From Sedimentisphaerales bacterium (GTDB taxonomy: Bacteria; Planctomycetota; Phycisphaerae; Sedimentisphaerales; SM23-30): a stretch of DNA of 6,507 bases. The stretch spans positions 1-6,507 of the forward strand of contig DAOWAK010000072.1 of NCBI GenBank assembly GCA_030634605.1, in the 5' to 3' direction. Shown piece after piece: positions 1 through 5,887 of this stretch. Numbering within the stretch: position 1 is the first letter of the stretch; each line of letters begins with the position of its first letter. The position numbers and the translations under genes are program-made. The notes beneath the pieces were generated by a model, which was not told the origin of the DNA, did not search any database, and worked only from the letters and a program-made list of their open reading frames with translations.

Positions 1-460
1 CGGTGGGGTAGCAGCCGGGGTTGGCGACCAGATCGGCACCGACGATTGTTTTGCGAAACAGTTCCGGCAAACCAAAGGCGGCCTTGGGCAGGTTGGCCTG
101 GTCGGTGTGGGGGACCTGATAAACCTGTTCGTACAAAGCAACGTCGTGGATGCGATAGTCGGCGCTGAAGTCCACCACTTTTAATCCGGCGGTGAGCAGT
201 TGGGGAACATAATCCATGGACACTTTGTGAGGCAGGCAGCAGAGGGCGACATCGGCCAGTTCGGACAATTTGTTCAGGTCCACCGGTTCGATGGTGAGGT
301 CCAGTCGGCCGCGCAGAGCGGGGAAGATTTCCGTAACCGGGCCGCACTCATCCGGCAGAGCGGTCAGGTAAGTCAACTGTGCTTGTTTGTGCCGCAGGAG
401 GATTTTAATTGCTTCCCAGGCGGTATAGCCCGACGCACCAATAATCGCTACTTTAATCAT
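1..460 (-). CDS. argC: N-acetyl-gamma-glutamyl-phosphate reductase, N-terminal part (C-terminus beyond window)
   Basis: Reduces N-acetyl-glutamyl-5-phosphate to the semialdehyde with NADPH, the third step of arginine (ornithine) biosynthesis in the cytoplasm. The open frame starts at ATG 458-460 and runs 153 codons off the left edge with no stop, so only the N-terminal half is present. Seen in the translation: an NAD(P)-binding start MIKVAIIGASGYTA (residues 1-14), LPH (76-78), DFSADYR (97-103), FGLPE (129-133) and the active-site motif VANPGCYPT (145-153) with the catalytic cysteine at 150. All are characteristic of ArgC, and their spacing fits the family. An AGGA Shine-Dalgarno lies six bases before the ATG. 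It is downstream of rpsI on the same strand but separated from it by a strong terminator, so it is probably transcribed separately. I found no convincing -35/-10 pair in the short gap. Confidence 0.95.
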   Translation of the reverse strand, partial: MIKVAIIGASGYTAWEAIKILLRHKQAQLTYLTALPDECGPVTEIFPALRGRLDLTIEPVDLNKLSELADVALCCLPHKVSMDYVPQLLTAGLKVVDFSADYRIHDVALYEQVYQVPHTDQANLPKAAFGLPELFRKTIVGADLVANPGCYPT

Positions 461-500
461 GATTTTTCCTGATGTGGCTCGTTAATTTTATTAGGTCGGC

Positions 501-516
501 ATGGGCTAAAGCCCAT
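501..516. repeat. REP-like palindrome between rpsI terminator and argC
   Basis: ATGGGC-TAAA-GCCCAT forms a perfect 6-base stem with a 4-base loop. Read on the minus strand with its flanks it is GTAGGATGGGCTTTAGCCCA followed by TGCC, which I recognise from memory as a dispersed intergenic palindrome in planctomycete and some other genomes. A similar but decayed ATGGGCTAAA unit occurs at 3305-3314. Copy number cannot be judged from one window. Confidence 0.5.
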
Positions 517-542
517 CCTACGGTAATCAATAGAAATTCCCA

Positions 543-577
543 TAAAAAAAGCTCCTGCCCGAAATGAGCAGGAGCTT
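543..577 (-). terminator. Intrinsic terminator of the rplM-rpsI operon
   Basis: A perfect 10-base inverted repeat (AAGCTCCTGC at 549-558, GCAGGAGCTT at 568-577) encloses a 9-base loop. On the minus strand it is followed immediately by a run of seven T residues (550-544, two of them inside the stem). It starts 22 bases after the rpsI stop codon, the expected place for a rho-independent terminator of this operon. Confidence 0.92.
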
Positions 578-599
578 GAAAATTTTTCGGGCGGTTGGA

Positions 600-1124
600 T
601 TAACGTTTGGAGAACTGGAAGCTACGGCGTGCTCCGCGTTTGCCGTATTTTTTACGTTCAACGGCTCGGCTGTCACGAGTGAGGAATCCTCCGTCTCTGA
701 GGTTTTGGAAGCTACTCGGATCGGCCACGATCAATGCCCGAGCCAGTCCCAACAAAACCGCACCGGCCTGTCCGGTGGTTCCGCCGCCAATTACGTTTAC
801 CCAGATATCGTACTTGCCCAGCGAATCCGTAGCAGAGAGAGGCCTCTGGATATCGTTTTGGTCGCGCAGGCCGGGAAAGTAATTATCGAATTCTCGTTTG
901 TTAATGAGAAATTTTCCGCTACCCGGTCGGATACGCACGCGGGCGACGGAACTTTTACGCCGACCGGTTCCCCAGCAGAATTCTTTGGGTCCTAGCTCGG
1001 CAGCGGTAGGTTTTCTTTTGACGGGTTGAACATCCTGAGATTCCTCGGCGGGAGCCTGAGTGACCACAGCTTTAACCTTTTCCGGATCGATCAACGGTGC
1101 GCTTTGTGCCTGTTCTTCTGTCAC
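600..1124 (-). CDS. rpsI: 30S ribosomal protein S9 with N-terminal extension
   Basis: Protein of the small ribosomal subunit head, whose C-terminal tail reaches the P-site tRNA. The translation is 174 residues against about 130 in most bacteria. The conserved domain starts near residue 48 (FCWGTGRRKSSVARV), continues through GGGTTGQAGA (113-122) and LTRDSRAVERKKYG (148-161), and ends in the canonical tail RRSFQFSKR. The first ~45 residues form an extra, probably disordered segment rich in Glu, Gln, Pro and Lys. The segment after GQAGA reads VLLGLARAL where most S9 proteins have a form of IRHGIARAL. The start is GTG at 1122-1124, supported by a strong AGAGGA six bases upstream. It follows rplM by 32 bases in the usual L13-S9 operon and is closed by the terminator at 543-577. 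Confidence 0.97.
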   Translation of the reverse strand: MTEEQAQSAPLIDPEKVKAVVTQAPAEESQDVQPVKRKPTAAELGPKEFCWGTGRRKSSVARVRIRPGSGKFLINKREFDNYFPGLRDQNDIQRPLSATDSLGKYDIWVNVIGGGTTGQAGAVLLGLARALIVADPSSFQNLRDGGFLTRDSRAVERKKYGKRGARRSFQFSKR

Positions 1125-1130
1125 GTTTTA

Positions 1131-1136
1131 TCCTCT
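1131..1136 (-). promoter_or_regulatory. Ribosome binding site supporting the GTG start of rpsI
   Basis: AGAGGA on the minus strand lies six bases before the GTG at 1122-1124. It fixes the start of the N-terminally extended S9: the next candidate starts inside the extension have no comparable Shine-Dalgarno that I could see. Confidence 0.7.
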
Positions 1137-1156
1137 TTACGAATTTCGTTAGTATA

Positions 1157-1609
1157 TTAATTCAATTCCAGTGGTTGGGGTCCCTGAGCGGTGTGGGGGT
1201 GATCCGAGCCGCTGTAAACTTTGAGTTTGGAAAGCATGTGCCGGCCGATTTTATTTTTGGGCAGCATCCGCCGAACCGCTTCGGTGATAATTTTTTCCGG
1301 CTTCTTTTTCATTACATCGGCGTAACTGGTAACATTGCGGCCGCTCATGTGATAGGTGTAATGCTGATAGATTTTGGTTTCGGCTTTGCGGCCGGTTACG
1401 CGGATTTTTTCGCAATTAGTTACGACAACAAAGTCGCCGGTATCCACGTTGGCGGTGTACTCAGGGCGATGTTTGCCCATGAGGACGGTGGCGATTTGGG
1501 TAGCCAGGCGACCTAATATCTGACCGCCGGCATCAACGTGATACCATTTGGGGTCCGTCTGGCCTGGTTTAACCAAAGTAGTTTTCTGCAAATTAGCTTT
1601 AGCATGCAT
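1157..1609 (-). CDS. rplM: 50S ribosomal protein L13
   Basis: Early-assembling protein of the large ribosomal subunit. From ATG 1607-1609 the product is 150 residues, close to the family's ~142-150. Conserved L13 blocks are present in order: KWYHVDAGGQILGRLAT, HRPEYTANVDTGDFVVV, EKIRVTGRKAETKIY, and near the C-terminus the strongly conserved AVRRMLPKNKIGR followed by LKVYSGSDHPHTAQGPQPL. An in-frame TTG at 1613-1615 would add two residues. It sits five bases after AGGA, while the ATG sits eleven bases after it, so the start is uncertain by two codons; I prefer ATG because TTG is rare. It is the first gene of the operon with rpsI, 32 bases upstream of it, with a consensus promoter at 1691-1718. 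Confidence 0.97.
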   Translation of the reverse strand: MHAKANLQKTTLVKPGQTDPKWYHVDAGGQILGRLATQIATVLMGKHRPEYTANVDTGDFVVVTNCEKIRVTGRKAETKIYQHYTYHMSGRNVTSYADVMKKKPEKIITEAVRRMLPKNKIGRHMLSKLKVYSGSDHPHTAQGPQPLELN

Positions 1610-1655
1610 TTTCAAATTTTTCCTGTTGTCATCTGTACCATTAATAATTTAGTAA

Positions 1656-1681
1656 CCCGCTGAATCCGGGGATCCTTCGGG
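1656..1681 (-). promoter_or_regulatory. Leader hairpin of the rplM-rpsI transcript
   Basis: Just downstream of the predicted transcription start, the minus strand can fold into nested stems: outer CCCG/CGGG, then GGATC paired with GATTC (one G-T pair) around a short CG-rich loop. L13 operons in several bacteria are autoregulated through their leader, so this is a candidate site. It could equally be a transcript-stabilising 5' hairpin. The fold is by eye only. Confidence 0.35.
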
Positions 1682-1690
1682 AAACATAGT

Positions 1691-1718
1691 ATTATAATGA
1701 TAGAAATTGTTCTGTCAA
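1691..1718 (-). promoter_or_regulatory. Consensus housekeeping promoter for rplM-rpsI
   Basis: On the minus strand TTGACA (1713-1718) is followed after 16 bases by TATAAT (1691-1696). Both hexamers match the sigma-70 consensus perfectly and the spacer is one base below the optimum. Transcription would start near 1684, giving a leader of about 75 bases before the rplM ATG. The strength fits a ribosomal-protein operon. Confidence 0.85.
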
Positions 1719-1802
1719 ATGGATTTCCGGCAATATTTTGGTTTGAGGGGTAATTTTGGTAGCGAGGATGTTTTTTTGGATCACCTCCGGGGCATAACCC
1801 TT

Positions 1803-1825
1803 AAAGTCTTGTTTACAAAGACTTT
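1803..1825. terminator. Inverted repeat downstream of mgtE, possible weak terminator
   Basis: AAAGTCTT (1803-1810) and AAGACTTT (1818-1825) form a perfect 8-base stem with a 7-base loop, about 23 bases beyond the mgtE stop codon. There is no T-run after it on either strand, so it is not a classical intrinsic terminator. It may mark the 3' end of mgtE mRNA through another mechanism. Confidence 0.35.
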
Positions 1826-1847
1826 ACGAATCTAATGGCCGGCGTTT

Positions 1848-3260
1848 TTATCCGCCGAGCCATCTGAGCAGCAGTAGTGCCAGGCTGAAATAGGTGAGGC
1901 AGCCCAGGGAGTCGTTGGCGGTGGTGACGAGTGGGCCGGAGCTGATGGCGGGATCGATGCCGACCCGGCGAAAGAAAAAGGGCAGGAAAAGCCCCAGGGT
2001 GGTGGAGAGAATGATGCCGAAGAACATGGACAGACCGATGGAAAGTCCCATTATAGCACCTCGGCCGGGTCCCAGGCCGCCGGGATGGATCGAAAGCCAG
2101 AGGGCCGAGACGGCCCCGGCGATGAATCCGCAGAATATCGCGACGATGACAGCTACCCGTCCCTCGCGCATGAAAACCTGGTGAATATTCAGGGCTGCCA
2201 GGTCGCCGGTGGCCAGGCCGCGAACGACGATGGTGGAGGTTTGCAGCCCGCTGTTGCCGCCGAGAGCTAAAATGGCAGGGAAAAACATGAAGATGCTGAT
2301 CCATTCGTGTTCCTGGAACTGGTTTTTAAAAATCGATATGAGGAAAATTCCGGAAATCATGGCACCGATCATGCAGGTGAGCAACCAGGGCAGTCGAACC
2401 GAGGCTGCTTTGAGGATTTTGGGGGTGTCGAGCTCATCGGGGTGGGTACCAGCCATGACGAGGACGTCTTCCTCGGCTTCTTCTTCCATGACGTCAACCA
2501 CGTCATCGACGGTGATTCGTCCCATCAGGATGCCGTTTTCGTCGAGAACGGGCATGACGATGAGGTCGTTTTTGCGGAAGATATTGGCGATTTCTTCCTG
2601 GTCGGTATTGAGCACGACGGTGGGCAGTTCCTCTTCGAGCACGTCGGCAATGGCGGTTTCGGGGCGGCGGCGCAGCAGGGTCTGGATGTCCACGGTACCT
2701 CTGAACTTTCGATTGCTGTCCACCACGAAAACATGATAGAAATCTTCCTCCGGGTCGGCCCGACGGATCTGTTCGATGGCGTCGTCGATGGTGCCGCTGA
2801 CGTTAACGGCGACGAACTCCGGGGTCATGATGCCGCCGGCGCTTTCTTCGTCGTAACTGAGCAGCTTTTCAATCTGATCCGATTCAGCTTTGGGAATGTG
2901 GTCGAGCACTTCCTCGGTTTGGGCATCGCTGAGGTCGGCGACCACGTCGGCGGCTTCGTCAGGGGGCAGGGTGGCGACGATGTTGGTCAACTCGTCGTTG
3001 GTGAGGTCTTCGACTACTTCGGTACGGGTGGCTTCGTCGATCTTTTCGAGCACTTCACCGGCGTCTTCCGGGTCGAGCAGATCGAACAAAATCTGCCGGG
3101 CAATTTCGTCGAGCACTTCGACGACTTCAGCCACGTCGGAAGAGCGTGATTCGCTGAGCAATTGGCGTAATTCCTCAAAATCATTCTCTTCGATCAGTTG
3201 CTCGATGCGGTCCAGCAGTTGTTTGCGAGCGACTTCTGACATGTTAGTTAGTTTGGCCAT
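1848..3260 (-). CDS. mgtE: Magnesium transporter MgtE
   Basis: Inner-membrane Mg2+ channel/transporter gated by its cytoplasmic domains. At 470 residues it is of normal family length. Residues 1-130 are the acidic helical MgtE N domain, rich in Glu/Asp. Two CBS domains follow (about 140-260; first starts at GGIMTPEFVAV, second ends with MGRITVDDVVDVMEEEAEED). From about 289 come five hydrophobic segments (roughly 289-311, 321-340, 365-390, 401-428, 452-468). The family signature GGNSGLQTST is at 334-343. GIDPAISSGPLVTTANDSLG is at 434-453, where Asp450 aligns by motif with the ion-binding aspartate of known MgtE channels. It starts at ATG 3258-3260 with a weak GGGAA six bases upstream. It is separated from yidD by 140 bases containing its own likely promoter. 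No Mg2+ riboswitch could be recognised in the leader. Confidence 0.97.
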   Translation of the reverse strand: MAKLTNMSEVARKQLLDRIEQLIEENDFEELRQLLSESRSSDVAEVVEVLDEIARQILFDLLDPEDAGEVLEKIDEATRTEVVEDLTNDELTNIVATLPPDEAADVVADLSDAQTEEVLDHIPKAESDQIEKLLSYDEESAGGIMTPEFVAVNVSGTIDDAIEQIRRADPEEDFYHVFVVDSNRKFRGTVDIQTLLRRRPETAIADVLEEELPTVVLNTDQEEIANIFRKNDLIVMPVLDENGILMGRITVDDVVDVMEEEAEEDVLVMAGTHPDELDTPKILKAASVRLPWLLTCMIGAMISGIFLISIFKNQFQEHEWISIFMFFPAILALGGNSGLQTSTIVVRGLATGDLAALNIHQVFMREGRVAVIVAIFCGFIAGAVSALWLSIHPGGLGPGRGAIMGLSIGLSMFFGIILSTTLGLFLPFFFRRVGIDPAISSGPLVTTANDSLGCLTYFSLALLLLRWLGG

Positions 3261-3304
3261 GAGAAATTCCCGGCTGTTTGTTTATTTCAGAGCGATTTGC
3301 AGTA

Positions 3305-3351
3305 TGGGCTAAAAACCACCCTGCAGCTGGATGCCCGATCAAGCCGGGCAT
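3305..3351. repeat. Palindromic repeat units in the mgtE leader
   Basis: Two adjoining units lie between yidD and mgtE. ATGCCCG (3331-3337) and CGGGCAT (3345-3351) form a perfect 7-base stem with a 7-base loop. Its minus-strand reading, TCATGCCCGGCTTGATCGGG, resembles a dispersed repeat type seen in many genomes (from memory). Beside it, ATGGGCTAAA at 3305-3314 matches one arm of the palindrome at 501-516 but has lost the partner arm. The stem would form in the mgtE mRNA leader, about 70 bases before the start codon. Confidence 0.5.
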
Positions 3352-3375
3352 GACAAGTCGAAACGGTCGTTTGAG

Positions 3376-3404
3376 ATGCTAAACTATAATTAATTATTTG
3401 TCAA
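3376..3404 (-). promoter_or_regulatory. Probable promoter of mgtE
   Basis: On the minus strand TTGACA (3399-3404) is a perfect -35 box. After 17 bases of AT-rich spacer it is followed by TAGCAT (3376-3381), four of six matches to the -10 consensus. The -35 overlaps the last codons of yidD. Transcription would start near 3369, leaving a leader of about 108 bases. This implies that mgtE can be transcribed independently of the dnaJ-rnpA-yidD cluster. Confidence 0.55.
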
Positions 3405-3652
3405 GGAACTGGATCGTGCCCGCCATTGGAGAAGGGATGGCAGCGGAGAAGCCGACGCAGAGCGAGGTAGAGACCTTTTATTAAGCCATGCCGTCGCAAG
3501 GCCGCCAAGGCGTAACTGCTGCAGGATGGTTCGAAGCGACAGTTCCATCCCAGCCAGGGCGAGATAGCCAACTGATAGAAGCGAATCAGCCATTTGAAGG
3601 GTAAGGCAGCGGCCTGGTTCAATTTTTTAGTTATGGAATCTTTGTCAGCCAT
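3401..3652 (-). CDS. yidD: Membrane protein insertion efficiency factor YidD
   Basis: Small membrane-associated protein thought to assist YidC/Sec-dependent insertion of inner-membrane proteins. The 83-residue product has the full family pattern: an amphipathic hydrophobic start (KWLIRFYQLAISPWLG, 20-35), the cysteine motif CRFEPSCSSYA (38-48) with Cys38 and Cys44, HG at 55-56, LRCHPF (69-74) with a third conserved Cys, and the C-terminal GGHDPVP. The length is normal. The ATG at 3650-3652 is only 9 bases after the rnpA stop and has no visible Shine-Dalgarno (the preceding bases read GTGCCCCA), so translation is probably coupled to rnpA. yidC, usually the next gene, is absent here; mgtE follows instead. 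Confidence 0.95.
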   Translation of the reverse strand: MADKDSITKKLNQAAALPFKWLIRFYQLAISPWLGWNCRFEPSCSSYALAALRRHGLIKGLYLALRRLLRCHPFSNGGHDPVP

Positions 3653-3661
3653 TGGGGCACT

Positions 3662-4075
3662 TTATTTTTTAGAAGGACGGTTTTCTTTTTGCTGTATGCG
3701 TCGGTGGAGTTTTCGGCAGAGATGTATCAGTGAATCACAGTAGAGGCGGGTGGAGATTGTCGATTGAGGCCGGGGGATGAGTACGTAATCGTAACCGGTG
3801 GGTATTTCATGCCGGGTTCGGCGAAACGCTTCGCGAAGGGTTCTTTTGTATCGGTTTCGTAGCACCGCCGGGCCGAGCTTGCGGCTGACGGAGAGGCCCA
3901 GGCGGGATTTGTCGGTGTTATTGGCGAAGGCGTAAACCACCAGCCGCCCGTCGGAGATGCTCTGGCGGCTGGAGTAAACCTTTTCAAACTGGGCGGTTTT
4001 TTTTAGTCGGCGTTCGGAGCCCAGGCAAAAAGATCGGCTGGAGCGTTGGGGATTTTGGTTTTGGACCTTCATCAC
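3662..4075 (-). CDS. rnpA: Ribonuclease P protein component
   Basis: Protein subunit of RNase P, which with the catalytic RNA removes 5' leaders of tRNA precursors. It has 137 residues, slightly longer than the usual ~110-125. Family features: LKKTAQFEKVY (24-34), SRLGLSVSRKLGPAVLRNR (57-75) and the basic RNA-binding signature RNRYKRTLREAFR (73-85), then GYDYVLIPRP (94-103). The overall charge is strongly basic. The frame opens with GTG (4073-4075) followed directly by ATG (4070-4072). Neither has a good Shine-Dalgarno (GAAAGA lies 5-8 bases upstream), so the start is uncertain by one codon. The order rnpA-yidD is conserved across bacteria, but rpmH, normally directly upstream, is missing: the 45-base gap to the preceding gene is too short for it. 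Confidence 0.95.
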   Translation of the reverse strand: MMKVQNQNPQRSSRSFCLGSERRLKKTAQFEKVYSSRQSISDGRLVVYAFANNTDKSRLGLSVSRKLGPAVLRNRYKRTLREAFRRTRHEIPTGYDYVLIPRPQSTISTRLYCDSLIHLCRKLHRRIQQKENRPSKK

Positions 4076-4120
4076 GGGTATCTTTCGTTTCGATTTAATG
4101 TGTTAATCAGGGTTGTTGGA

Positions 4121-4585
4121 TTACGATTTTTGATTGTCTGATTCATCTGAATCAAACGCGTCTTCATCCAGGCGATAATTACTCCAGGCGTCGAACAATT
4201 CTGTGGGCTCTTTACCGCGTCCTGGCTGGTGGGCGCGCCGGTAACGTCGGCCGATTCGCAGCAGGGTAATCAAAATAACCGCCAGGAAAAAACCGCTCAA
4301 AATGATGATCGAGGTAAAAAGCATAATCCGGAGTTCGCGTTTTTCCTGTTCCCGTTCTTCCTCGCTTAGCCGCTGCTTGAGCGAGGGATTTTCCTGAGCG
4401 GTAGCTGGTTGGCCGGCGGAAGTTTCTGATTTAGCAGTGCTGGTGTTTGCGGACGATTCCGAGGGGTCAGCTTGATTACCATCGTCGCCCAGGCAGCAGA
4501 GGGGCAGGGCCAGGGCGAGAATGATTCCCGCAGCCGATCTGAGGAATTGGCTACCGGGGCTGAATTTTCCGGATTTGCTGTTCAA
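4121..4585 (-). CDS. Uncharacterised membrane protein with signal sequence
   Basis: I do not recognise a family. The 154-residue product has a basic N-terminus and a hydrophobic stretch (FLRSAAGIILALALPLCCLG, 14-33) that looks like a signal peptide. A Ser/Thr/Gln-rich low-complexity segment follows (about 38-66), then a charged predicted helix (RLSEEEREQEKRELR, 72-86) and a strong transmembrane segment (88-110). After a basic stop-transfer patch (RIGRRYRRAHQ) comes an acidic C-terminal tail with ELFDAWSNYRLDED (129-142). It is probably anchored with the tail in the cytoplasm. The start is TTG (4583-4585), chosen because AAGGGA lies seven bases upstream and the next in-frame Met (residue 88) would lose the signal sequence. 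It lies 27 bases after the dnaJ-like gene and 45 bases before rnpA, so it is probably cotranscribed. The compact ELFDAW tail might be a protein-interaction motif (inference). Confidence 0.8.
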   Translation of the reverse strand: MNSKSGKFSPGSQFLRSAAGIILALALPLCCLGDDGNQADPSESSANTSTAKSETSAGQPATAQENPSLKQRLSEEEREQEKRELRIMLFTSIIILSGFFLAVILITLLRIGRRYRRAHQPGRGKEPTELFDAWSNYRLDEDAFDSDESDNQKS

Positions 4586-4592
4586 ACGGTTA

Positions 4593-4598
4593 TCCCTT
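4593..4598 (-). promoter_or_regulatory. Ribosome binding site supporting a TTG start
   Basis: AAGGGA on the minus strand, with a 7-base spacer to TTG at 4583-4585. It is the best argument for the rare start codon of the uncharacterised membrane protein. Confidence 0.6.
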
Positions 4599-4612
4599 TT
4601 AAATAAACGAGC

Positions 4613-5590
4613 TTATTTCCAGTGCTTACGGATGTCATCCTGGGGATTATTTTGGTTGAATTTTTTGAGCAGTTCGCGTGAAGATTTGCCGATTTTTTCC
4701 GGGAGAACGATTTTTAAAGTCAGGTACATGTCGCCGGATTTGTCGCTTTTGGAGTTGCGGAGTCCTTTTTCCTTTAGCCTTAACTTGCGGCCGGAGCTGC
4801 TGGCGTGGGGAATGGTTACCGTAGTGGTGCCGGCGAGGGTAGGCACGTCGATTTTGGCACCGAGGGCAGCTTCGGTAACGGTTACCGGAACATCGAGATG
4901 GATATCGCTGCCATCGCGGCGGAAGAATTTGTGTTCCTGAACCTCGACCTTGATAATCAGATCGCCGTTGTTGCCGCCGCTGCTGGGTTGGCCTTTGCCG
5001 CGGACGCGGACCTTGGAGCCTTGGTCAACGCCTGGGGGGATTTTAACGGTGATGCGTTCCTGCTTTTGGCGGCCGTCGGGGCTTTGTATGGTGGCTACCA
5101 CGTCTCGGGAGGTGCCGTGGATGGCTTCATCGAAACTGACGTAAACCTTGTGTTCGATGTCGGCGCCTCGGGCAGGTGCTCCTGGTGCGGTTCCGAAACC
5201 ACCAGGGGATTGGCCTTGCTGGCGGAGCCGATCAAAAATGCTGCCGACGCCCCCGGCGCCTCTTCTCCCACCGCCGCCGAACAGGTCTGACAAATCGAAC
5301 TCAACCGGTCCGGAGCCGCTTTTCCACTGACGGGGGCCACCACCGGGGAACGGTTGGCCGTTCATGTTGAGCCCGGCGTGGCCGAACCGGTCGTAGGCCT
5401 GCCGCTTTTTGGTGTCGCTGAGCACGTCGTAAGCCTCCTGGACCTGCTTGAACTTCTCGGCGGCCTGTGGATTGTTCCCGGCGGTGTCAGGGTGATATTT
5501 CCGGGCCAGGCGACGATAAGCTTTTTTGATCTCCGCAGCGGAGGCGTTGCGTGCCAAGCCTAAAAGTTTGTAAAAATTCTCCCGCGCCAT
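4613..5590 (-). CDS. DnaJ-family co-chaperone without zinc finger (type B, CbpA-like)
   Basis: J-domain protein that should stimulate the ATPase of DnaK and deliver substrates to it in the cytoplasm. The J domain covers residues 4-70, with the helix II/III loop HPD at 33-35 and the end EAYDVLSDTKKRQAYDRFG. A Gly/Phe-rich linker (about 71-142) contains GGGGRRGAGGVG and GGFGTAPG. Two C-terminal beta-sandwich domains follow (about 144-220 and 225-300), with VKIPPGVDQGSKVRVRGKG (182-200) and DVPVTVTEAALGAKIDVPTL (233-252). There are no CXXCXGXG repeats, so it is the CbpA/DnaJ2 type and not canonical DnaJ. At 325 residues the length is normal for that type. The ATG at 5588-5590 has GGAG eleven bases upstream, a long spacing. 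It is first in the cluster with the small membrane protein, rnpA and yidD. Confidence 0.93.
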   Translation of the reverse strand: MARENFYKLLGLARNASAAEIKKAYRRLARKYHPDTAGNNPQAAEKFKQVQEAYDVLSDTKKRQAYDRFGHAGLNMNGQPFPGGGPRQWKSGSGPVEFDLSDLFGGGGRRGAGGVGSIFDRLRQQGQSPGGFGTAPGAPARGADIEHKVYVSFDEAIHGTSRDVVATIQSPDGRQKQERITVKIPPGVDQGSKVRVRGKGQPSSGGNNGDLIIKVEVQEHKFFRRDGSDIHLDVPVTVTEAALGAKIDVPTLAGTTTVTIPHASSSGRKLRLKEKGLRNSKSDKSGDMYLTLKIVLPEKIGKSSRELLKKFNQNNPQDDIRKHWK

Positions 5591-5723
5591 CTATTAAATT
5601 ACTCCATTTTTAATAATCATAATTTTTTTTTGTTTCAAAAGGCACAAAAACAGGCCGCTACCGCAGTTAACTGTTTCATTGCCGGACAGCTCTGTTGGGC
5701 GGTAACAAGGCCGCTCGGAAATC

Positions 5724-5753
5724 ATTCTAGCAAAAACCAGCAACAATCGGCAA
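5724..5753 (-). promoter_or_regulatory. Candidate promoter of the dnaJ-like/rnpA/yidD cluster
   Basis: On the minus strand TTGCCG (5748-5753) is followed after 18 bases by TAGAAT (5724-5729), which matches the -10 consensus in five of six positions and is preceded by TGC, an extended -10 feature. The -35 is weak. The transcript would start near 5717, giving a leader of about 125 bases before the start at 5590. Confidence 0.4.
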
Positions 5754-5887
5754 TAAAATCAGAGCCGATAAAAACCCCGAAAATTCACAACTACATATTG
5801 TAGAGAAGGTTATAGGCCCTTCACGTCGGAAAAACCAGCCTATTTTCATGTTGGCTGGGTTAATTAATGCCAATTGGGACTACCGGG

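Noticed and set aside
1813..2304. Minus-strand open frame of 163 codons overlapping the 3' part of mgtE
   Set aside because: It is another frame of the mgtE membrane region. The product is His/Arg/Pro-rich with no recognisable features and no ribosome binding site.
2307..3149. Long plus-strand open frame of 280 codons
   Set aside because: It lies wholly antisense to mgtE, whose domains and signature motifs are unmistakable. Its His/Gly/Asp/Phe-rich translation is what the antisense of an acidic protein gives.
3261..3400. M-box Mg2+ riboswitch before mgtE
   Set aside because: The leader is about 108 bases, shorter than the M-box, and I see none of its conserved stem-loop elements.
4076..4120. 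Hidden rpmH (L34) upstream of rnpA
   Set aside because: The gap is only 45 bases and no L34-like basic frame exists in it or in the other intergenic regions.
4490..4500. Lipoprotein lipobox in the uncharacterised membrane protein (ALPLCC)
   Set aside because: The residues before either cysteine (L-P-L and P-L-C) do not fit the lipobox, which needs Gly, Ala or Ser at -1. A signal peptide or membrane anchor is more likely.
5610..5638. TTGAAA-N17-TATTAA as the dnaJ-like gene promoter
   Set aside because: Transcription would start near 5603, inside the GGAG ribosome binding site (5602-5605), leaving no usable Shine-Dalgarno. The AT-rich stretch produces such matches easily.
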